NCBI GenBank assembly: GCA_958295485.1
Contig: OY282354.1
Location: forward strand, 1,178,001-1,242,000
DNA from: an uncultured Gammaproteobacteria bacterium
GTDB lineage: Bacteria > Pseudomonadota > Gammaproteobacteria > Eutrophobiales > Eutrophobiaceae
Length of the DNA stretch: 64,000 nt
Direction: 5' to 3'
The translations under genes and the position numbers were made by a program. Shown piece after piece: positions 58,624-64,000 of this stretch. Under the pieces are notes generated by a model that searched no databases, had not been told where the DNA came from, and saw only the letters and a program-made list of their open reading frames with translations. Numbering within the stretch: the first letter of the stretch is position 1; each line of letters opens with the position of its first letter.

Positions 58624-59949
58624 TCAACCGCTAAATGACTGAATAAACTCAGGCAACTTTATAATTGATATGACGACTGACAGTATGAGCGCCGCCGCCA
58701 GCATGATATTTCTGGGGATGCTGCCCGTATGCTCTCCCATGACAGACTTTCTGTTCAGTATAATAATCACCGCCAGAAACACCAGGGGCACCACGACTGT
58801 ATTGACCCCCATAAGCAACAAGTTCTTGAACAAAGCGGGAAAAGTCCAGAACGGCGCCAGCGCCGCCGGGACGACAATGCAGGTAATCACTGTTCTCTTG
58901 AACCGCTTGTTTTCCTTTGTATGGTGCCAGGGAAAGCCGAACATATCGAGAATAAAATAACTGATCACCTCCACTGTCACGACAAAGGTGGTCAGTCCGG
59001 CAATGACCATTCCGAAGGTAAATATCGTTGGCCCGATAAATTCAAATCCCTGGGGGAAAGCCCGCAACAATATCCTGCTGGCTTCATGGACGGAATCGAT
59101 CTCCGCGTGGTTGGCGAGGGGAAACAAGGCAAACCCGCCGGCAATGATGATGAATAACGAATTGGCGCCAAAAAACAAACCCAGGTTAATGACGGATTTT
59201 CGAAATTCGCGCTTGAAATCAACGGCGCCCGCTTGCCGGTTGTCCGCGCTCATGTAGGGAATGCCAAGCATGGCGGCCGGCGCCAGGACACTGCCGATAA
59301 TGGCAAGTAAGGAAATCCCGCTGCTACGGACAATGTCCTGTGAAGGAACCGGTAAATCTTCGGGAAGGCTTGGCACGAACCCGGACAGTATGGCGGTTAT
59401 TTCCTGGAAGCCGCGTACTGCGACGATAAAAAAACAGATAACCATCAACAACATGAATGCCGTCATGAATTTCTGCATACGCTGATAACCTTCCGAGGCA
59501 AGCAGCCACGCGATGCCGGCCGCAAAACTCAGTGATAGAATAATTTCCACAGCCTGGTAGTTGCTGTGCTCAAAAGCTGTTGCAGTCGCCGGCGGATGAT
59601 AACCAAACAGGGACAGCGTCGAAGACGTCATGATCGACATCTGGCCCATGGCGATGAAAAGGTGCACGGGAATATTAATCGCCAGGATCAACCAGGCGAC
59701 GCCGGGATGGATATGCTTGCAGATAAGTGAAAACATGCCCTGGTCTTTATTGACCAGGCCGATGCGCGAAGCAGAATCCACTGCGATAACCAGGAAGGGT
59801 AGAATGAATAAGGCGGCCCAGAGCAACTCATAACGAAACCAGGCCCCGGAAAGAATAAACGTTGAGGCGGAACCGGCGCCCATCGTCGCAGCCGCCATCA
59901 CCGCGGCGGGACCGGCAATCTTCCTGAAATACGCTAACAGTTTCTGCAT
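58624..59949 (-). CDS. Nramp-fold transporter without canonical metal motifs
   Basis: 441 residues with about eleven membrane helices. The first helix reads GPAAVMAAATMGAGSASTF where metal-transporting Nramp proteins have DPGN, and the sixth reads GSVLAPAAMLGIPYMSA where they have an M-P-H motif. It therefore belongs to the non-canonical Nramp-related branch and may move another cation or an organic solute. It is a single minus-strand gene divergent from the esterase at 60118. Confidence 0.7.
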   Translation of the reverse strand: MQKLLAYFRKIAGPAAVMAAATMGAGSASTFILSGAWFRYELLWAALFILPFLVIAVDSASRIGLVNKDQGMFSLICKHIHPGVAWLILAINIPVHLFIAMGQMSIMTSSTLSLFGYHPPATATAFEHSNYQAVEIILSLSFAAGIAWLLASEGYQRMQKFMTAFMLLMVICFFIVAVRGFQEITAILSGFVPSLPEDLPVPSQDIVRSSGISLLAIIGSVLAPAAMLGIPYMSADNRQAGAVDFKREFRKSVINLGLFFGANSLFIIIAGGFALFPLANHAEIDSVHEASRILLRAFPQGFEFIGPTIFTFGMVIAGLTTFVVTVEVISYFILDMFGFPWHHTKENKRFKRTVITCIVVPAALAPFWTFPALFKNLLLMGVNTVVVPLVFLAVIIILNRKSVMGEHTGSIPRNIMLAAALILSVVISIIKLPEFIQSFSG

Positions 59950-60117
59950 TGTATTATTGTTTTACACTATTCCGGCTGAAGAAGACATTGCTATCGCCGG
60001 CAGTTTATGTCTATCCTGCCAGCGATGTAAAGATCGTTGCGGATCATGGTATCATTGGTCGTCGTGACGGGAATTACAGAATTCAAAAGCAAGATTGCGA
60101 TATATGAGGAACAAGGA

Positions 60118-61032
60118 ATGAAGATGAAGTATGGCGCCGCCATAATTGGCGCGTTTGCGCTGTGGCTGTTCGCCGGGCCGCTTTCAGCGGCGGACGTGAT
60201 GACAGCCGAGGACCTGCGGGCCGAGCTGTCGTCGAGTCCGGCGGGAACGAAGATCGCTTACGGGGCCGACCCGCTACAGTTCGGCGAGCTCCACGTTCCG
60301 GCCGGTGATGGGCCTTTCCCGGTCGTGGTGTTCATACACGGTGGATGCTGGTTGGCCAAGTACGACATCACCACGAGCCGGCCCCTCGCATGGGCGCTCC
60401 AGGGCCAGGGCATAGTGGCGTGGAACCTGGAGTATCGCCGCGTCGGTGACCCGGGGGGCGCTTACCCTGGAACCCTGCTCGACATCGGTTCGGGCGTCGA
60501 CTACGTGAAGCGCCTGGCCGCCGACTATCCGCTCGACCTGTCAAGGGTCGTCGTAATGGGCCATTCAGCCGGTGGGCACCTGGCGCTCTGGGCCGCCGCG
60601 CGAGGGGGAATTCCAGCCGGCCATGAATTGCATCAACCCGACCCGATACGGCCGGCCGGCGTCGTTGCGCTGGCCCCGGCCCCGGCGCTCACGCGGCTTC
60701 ACCAACAGGGGGACTGCGACAACGTGATCGATAAACTCATGGGCGGGTCGCCGGCGGCGTATCCCGATCGTTACCGCTACGTCGAACCTGCGCGGATGGC
60801 CCCCATCGGCGTCCCGCAAACCGTGATCATGGGTGTACACGATACGCGTTGGACGCCCATCGGCGAAGCCTATATCGAGGCCGCGCGAGCGCGCGGTGAT
60901 ACCGGGATAGAACGCGTGCTGGCGCCCGAGTCGGGACACTTCGAGGTGATCAATCCGAGCAGTTCCACTTGGCCACTAGTGCTTGATGCGGCGCGCGCGT
61001 TATTACCGGCCCCGCCGGCTGGTCCCGGCTAA
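60118..61032 (+). CDS. Secreted alpha/beta hydrolase (esterase/lipase)
   Basis: 304 residues from ATG at 60118, with AAGGA before it and a signal peptide (GAAIIGAFALWLFAGPLSAA); an earlier in-frame start would bury the signal. The oxyanion motif is HGGCW, the nucleophile elbow GHSAGG, and the acid and His fit GVHDTRWTP and SGHFEV. It probably hydrolyses esters in the periplasm. The body of the gene is more GC-rich than its neighbours, a possible sign of transfer. Confidence 0.85.
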   Translation: MKMKYGAAIIGAFALWLFAGPLSAADVMTAEDLRAELSSSPAGTKIAYGADPLQFGELHVPAGDGPFPVVVFIHGGCWLAKYDITTSRPLAWALQGQGIVAWNLEYRRVGDPGGAYPGTLLDIGSGVDYVKRLAADYPLDLSRVVVMGHSAGGHLALWAAARGGIPAGHELHQPDPIRPAGVVALAPAPALTRLHQQGDCDNVIDKLMGGSPAAYPDRYRYVEPARMAPIGVPQTVIMGVHDTRWTPIGEAYIEAARARGDTGIERVLAPESGHFEVINPSSSTWPLVLDAARALLPAPPAGPG

Positions 61033-61033
61033 C

Positions 61034-61144
61034 AGTCTGTCGGACTTTGCCTTGAGTTTTACCCTCGGCAATCAAAATGTCAACATCCATCGCCTGCCCC
61101 TGACTTCGGAAGAGGCGGCGGTCATCGGAGCGAGAAAATCATGA
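61034..61144 (+). other. 3' tail of a lost coding region upstream of the FAD subunit gene
   Basis: A frame reading SLSDFALSFTLGNQNVNIHR and LPLTSEEAAVIGARKS ends in TGA overlapping the ATG at 61141 (ATGA). It has no start of its own and overlaps the esterase end further upstream. I do not recognise it; the coupled stop suggests a former upstream partner gene. Confidence 0.35.
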
Positions 61145-62004
61145 TCAATGACTTTGAGTTTACGCAGCCTCGTGACGTTTCGGAAGCCCTTGAGGCGCTC
61201 GCCGAAAAAGGCCGGGTCATGCCGGTAGCGGGCGGCACCAACGTCCTGGTGAACATGAAACGTGCCCCGTTGGAGACGGATTTGCTCGTCGACCTGACTC
61301 GACTCGAAGCCTTGGAACCGATCTTGAGCGACAACGGACGCATCCGTCTGGGGGCGGGCGTCACGTTTGCCCGCCTGCTTGAGTGGCGCCCGGGTGGCGC
61401 CGTCGAAGGTCTCATGGGGCCGATGTGCGTCGCCTTCGCCGGCCCGCTCATCCGCAACCTTGCCACTGTTGGCGGGAACCTCTGCGATGCGTCGGCAGCC
61501 GCCGACGCATCGCCGCCACTGCTCGCTCTCGATGCTTGCGTCGAATTGGAAAGTGCTACGGGTGGGTCCCGCACGCTACCGCTGCCGGCGTTTTTCCAGG
61601 GTGTTCGCAAAACCGCCCGGCGCGCGACCGAGCTGGTTACGGGCATCGAGTTCAGCAAACCCGAGGATGATGAGCGATGGTTCTATTACAAGTTAGGCAA
61701 ACGCAAGGCTGACGCGATTTCCATTGTCAGCATCGCCATGACGGTCAAGCTTGCCGGGGGCAAAGTGGAGAGGGCGCGCATCGCCCTGGGCGCGGTGGCG
61801 CCGTTCGCCATGCGCGTTCCCGAGGCGGAAGGGATTCTTCAAGGAGAGCCTTTGAACGACTCTACGATCGCCGCTGCCGCTGCTACGGCGGCCAGGGAAT
61901 CCCGACCTATCGACGATTTCCGGGCCACTGGCGCCTACCGGCGACAGATGGTAGAGGCGCTGGTAAAAAGGGGTCTCAACGAAGTCGCGCGACGAGGCAA
62001 GTGA
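61141..62004 (+). CDS. FAD-binding subunit of a xanthine dehydrogenase-family enzyme
   Basis: 287 residues. The FAD motifs AGGTNVLVNMKR (residues about 31-42) and TVGGNLCDASAAAD (near 111-124) and the C-terminal CO-dehydrogenase flavoprotein domain (RIALGAVAPFAMRVPEAE) are clear. It carries electrons between an iron-sulfur subunit and the flavin in molybdenum hydroxylases. No iron-sulfur subunit gene is adjacent, and the molybdenum subunit at 62606 is on the other strand. Confidence 0.88.
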   Translation: MINDFEFTQPRDVSEALEALAEKGRVMPVAGGTNVLVNMKRAPLETDLLVDLTRLEALEPILSDNGRIRLGAGVTFARLLEWRPGGAVEGLMGPMCVAFAGPLIRNLATVGGNLCDASAAADASPPLLALDACVELESATGGSRTLPLPAFFQGVRKTARRATELVTGIEFSKPEDDERWFYYKLGKRKADAISIVSIAMTVKLAGGKVERARIALGAVAPFAMRVPEAEGILQGEPLNDSTIAAAAATAARESRPIDDFRATGAYRRQMVEALVKRGLNEVARRGK

Positions 62005-62173
62005 CCGTTTTAGCTTCAGGGAGTGCGGGCCAACAGTTACCGCTAACAGCGGGAACTCGTGTGTGAGCTATTTTACTTGACTGCTACGGCTTGTTTTGTC
62101 ATACTCATCGTTGATACAACCTATCCGGGTGTTTACCGTCCCGCAACTTTTATAATGTCATGGAGGATGCCAA

Positions 62174-62461
62174 ATGAATATCGTGATTGATACACTACGT
62201 TTTTCGGATAAATTGAAAGAGGCGGGGTTTGCAGAGAGACAAGCCGATGGGTTGACGCGTGCCTTAAGCGAGGAGTTGTTGGAACAACTCGCTACCAAAG
62301 CAGATATCAAGACCCTCAAAGATAGCCTCAATGCAAGAATGGATAGCATCAGCGATAGAATAGACAGCCTGGAGAACAGGTTTAATTTTCTCTTTGCCTT
62401 GATCGGGCTGTTGGTGGTATTGGAACTTATTCCGGTTGTGACACCGCTGTTTGGCGGTTGA
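62174..62461 (+). CDS. DUF1640/CCDC90-like coiled-coil membrane protein
   Basis: 95 residues: KLKEAGFAERQADGLTRALS, then ATKADIKTLKDSLNARMDSI in a coiled coil, and a C-terminal membrane helix (FALIGLLVVLELIPVVTPLF). This is the standard layout of the bacterial DUF1640 proteins. ATG follows GGAGG. Function unknown; it lies alone between the two molybdenum-hydroxylase genes. Confidence 0.8.
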   Translation: MNIVIDTLRFSDKLKEAGFAERQADGLTRALSEELLEQLATKADIKTLKDSLNARMDSISDRIDSLENRFNFLFALIGLLVVLELIPVVTPLFGG

Positions 62462-62605
62462 TGTCCCCCGGTTCATCGACATGTTGGATTCCATCGCGAA
62501 AACCGTGATGGGAGAACATGTGGCAAGCGGGGGAAGAAATATTGTTTTGGCAACAGGGCTGTTGTTATCTGTCAGCCAGCCTGTTTCAAACCTGCCTGAC
62601 GTTGT

Positions 62606-64000
62606 TCAAACGTTTGTTAATTGAGTGGCTGTAATGGGCAGGCGGCGAATGCGCTTGCCAGTCAGCGCGTAAAGGGCATTGGTGACAGCCGGCGCGATGG
62701 GTGGAGTGCCGACTTCGCCGATGCCGCCCAGGGCCTCGCCACTCTCAAGGATGTGTGTTTCCATCTCAGGCATTTCGTTGATGCGCAGTACGCGGTAGTT
62801 GTGGAAGTTGCCCTGCTCAACGCGCCCGTTCTTCAAGGTGATTTCACCGAAAAGCGCTGCGGATAATCCGTAAACGATGCCGCTTTCCATCTGCGCGCGG
62901 ATATTGTCCGGGTCGAGCGCCATGCCACAGTCCACCGCGCACACGACCCGATGGACACGTGGCGTCCCATCGTCGCTGACCGATACCTCCGCCACCTGGG
63001 CGGCGTAGCTGTCGCCGAAGCGATGTACTGCAATCCCCAGGGCGCGACCCGAGGGTAGCGGCGTTCCCCAGCCCGCCTTATCCGCGGCGAGTTCCAGTAC
63101 GCCGAGTTCCCGGGGGCTGTTCCGTAACAGTTTGCGCCGGAATTCAAACGGGTCTTCGCCGGCAGCCGCGGCCAACTCGTCGATAAATGACTCAACGACA
63201 AATCCATTCACCGAGTTTCCCACCGAGCGCCACCAATGTATACGTATGCCGTCGTACACCGGATGGTAGTCGATAGCCTGGTTAGGGATCATATAGGGGA
63301 TATCCCCGGCGCCTTCGACGGACGTCGGATCCACAGCCTGGATATCGCGGTCAGGGTCCCAATGGCCTTCGGCTTGCAGAATGGACGCTCCGACCAGGCG
63401 ATGCATCCAGGCTATCGGTTGCCCATCATGATCGAGACCGCCGCGTAGTCTTGCGAGGTTCAGGGGCCGATAATAACCACCCCGAGTGTCGTCTTCGCGC
63501 GTCCAGACGACCTTGATGGGTTGGTTGGTCCGCTTCGATAGCTCAACGGCCTCGGCCGCGAAGTCCGATGAGCTCCGCCGTCCGAAACCGCCGCCCAGAA
63601 AGGTCGTGTGAATCTCGACGGCTTCCGGTGGAAGTCCGGTCAACTCGGCCGCCACCTGTTGATCCTGTCCCTGGCTTTGGGTGCTGTTCCAGATCCGAAC
63701 ACGGTCCGATCGGACATCAGCCACGCAGTTCAGCGGCTCCATGCAGGCATGCGCCAGAAACGGCAGTTCATACACTGCTTCTACAACCGTCGCTGCCGCT
63801 TTGAAGGCGGTGTCCACGTCCCCTTGCCGGTGCGCCTCCCGTCCCGGCTGTTCGGTGAGGCGGGTGTACTTGTCGTGCAGCATCGACGTCGACAGGTTGG
63901 CATTGGGACCCTCGTCCCATTCGATGCGCAACGCGTCCCGTCCACGTTTTGCGGCCCAGAATGAATCAGCTACCACGGCAACGCCGGCGCGGATCGCGAT
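62606..64000 (-). CDS. Molybdopterin-binding subunit of a xanthine dehydrogenase-family enzyme (5' end outside window)
   Basis: 465 residues are visible and the frame is open through position 64000 (IAIRAGVAVVADSFWAAKRG), so the start is beyond the window. TFLGGGFGRRSSSDFAAEAV and GGIGEVGTPPIAPAVTNALY, with the catalytic Glu of GxGE, place it with isoquinoline 1-oxidoreductase beta-type enzymes that hydroxylate N-heteroaromatics or oxidise aldehydes. The C-terminus LTGKRIRRLPI is complete. It faces the FAD subunit gene convergently. Confidence 0.9.
   Translation of the reverse strand: MAIRAGVAVVADSFWAAKRGRDALRIEWDEGPNANLSTSMLHDKYTRLTEQPGREAHRQGDVDTAFKAAATVVEAVYELPFLAHACMEPLNCVADVRSDRVRIWNSTQSQGQDQQVAAELTGLPPEAVEIHTTFLGGGFGRRSSSDFAAEAVELSKRTNQPIKVVWTREDDTRGGYYRPLNLARLRGGLDHDGQPIAWMHRLVGASILQAEGHWDPDRDIQAVDPTSVEGAGDIPYMIPNQAIDYHPVYDGIRIHWWRSVGNSVNGFVVESFIDELAAAAGEDPFEFRRKLLRNSPRELGVLELAADKAGWGTPLPSGRALGIAVHRFGDSYAAQVAEVSVSDDGTPRVHRVVCAVDCGMALDPDNIRAQMESGIVYGLSAALFGEITLKNGRVEQGNFHNYRVLRINEMPEMETHILESGEALGGIGEVGTPPIAPAVTNALYALTGKRIRRLPITATQLTNV

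Noticed and set aside
61122..61658. 178-codon minus-strand frame over the FAD subunit gene
   Set aside because: Antisense to clear FAD-binding motifs, rich in Ser, Arg and Pro as expected for a shadow in GC-rich DNA.

Overview
The window reads as a chromosomal segment of a gammaproteobacterium. The order glyQ-glyS-gmhB-plsC beside hemB, a phasin gene, a gldA-gldF-gldG-DUF4340 export operon and several large TonB-dependent receptors all fit that group. No rRNA or tRNA gene was seen. I could not run similarity searches, so family names rest on motifs and remembered relatives.

Layout. 1-3.7 kb: the 5' two-thirds or more of a very large minus-strand gene whose product starts with a HigA-type DNA-binding domain, behind a HigA-like operator but with no HigB toxin; next to it lie an orphan VapB antitoxin and a dead VapC. 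3.9-9.9 kb: housekeeping genes (haem, phospholipid, heptose, glycyl-tRNA synthetase) and a phasin. 10.1-10.8 kb: an intact VapBC pair. 11-15.5 kb: the Gld-type ABC operon. 15.8-18.7 kb: a 3-hydroxyisobutyrate-dehydrogenase-like enzyme, a gamma carbonic anhydrase and a UbiD-type decarboxylase. 18.7-21.3 kb: apparent wreckage of a type I restriction locus (5'-truncated AlbA_2-type regulator with a nested minisatellite, a 25-codon HsdR start, a Fic protein with an altered active-site motif).

22-58 kb is an accessory catabolic region: VAO-type FAD oxidase, cupins, salicylate-hydroxylase-like monooxygenase, transporters, two TonB receptors, quinone-oxidoreductase-like enzyme, alpha/beta hydrolases, VOC protein, aldehyde dehydrogenase, CarAa-type Rieske oxygenase, a nitrilase-fold protein and small DUF proteins. 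Together they look like uptake plus oxidative breakdown of an aromatic or heterocyclic compound; the substrate is not evident. Three promoters share an AATGTTATA half-site, suggesting one regulator, but no regulator gene lies in the region. Many members are truncated copies, so the region is decaying.

Set into it (38.6-47.6 kb) is a type I-G (formerly I-U) CRISPR-Cas locus: csb1, csb2, cas3 and cas8 look intact, but cas4-cas1 has lost most of its length and cas2 carries a nonsense codon, leaving a 5-spacer array that probably can interfere but not adapt. A 131-bp direct repeat derived from a native YciI-like gene brackets the island, and IS-end relics and a toxin-antitoxin fragment sit near its borders. 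The second TonB receptor (52.1-54.5 kb) is flanked by IS5-like inverted repeats and may be a transposable cassette. 58.6-64 kb: an Nramp-fold transporter without the usual metal motifs, a secreted esterase, and split molybdenum-hydroxylase subunits.
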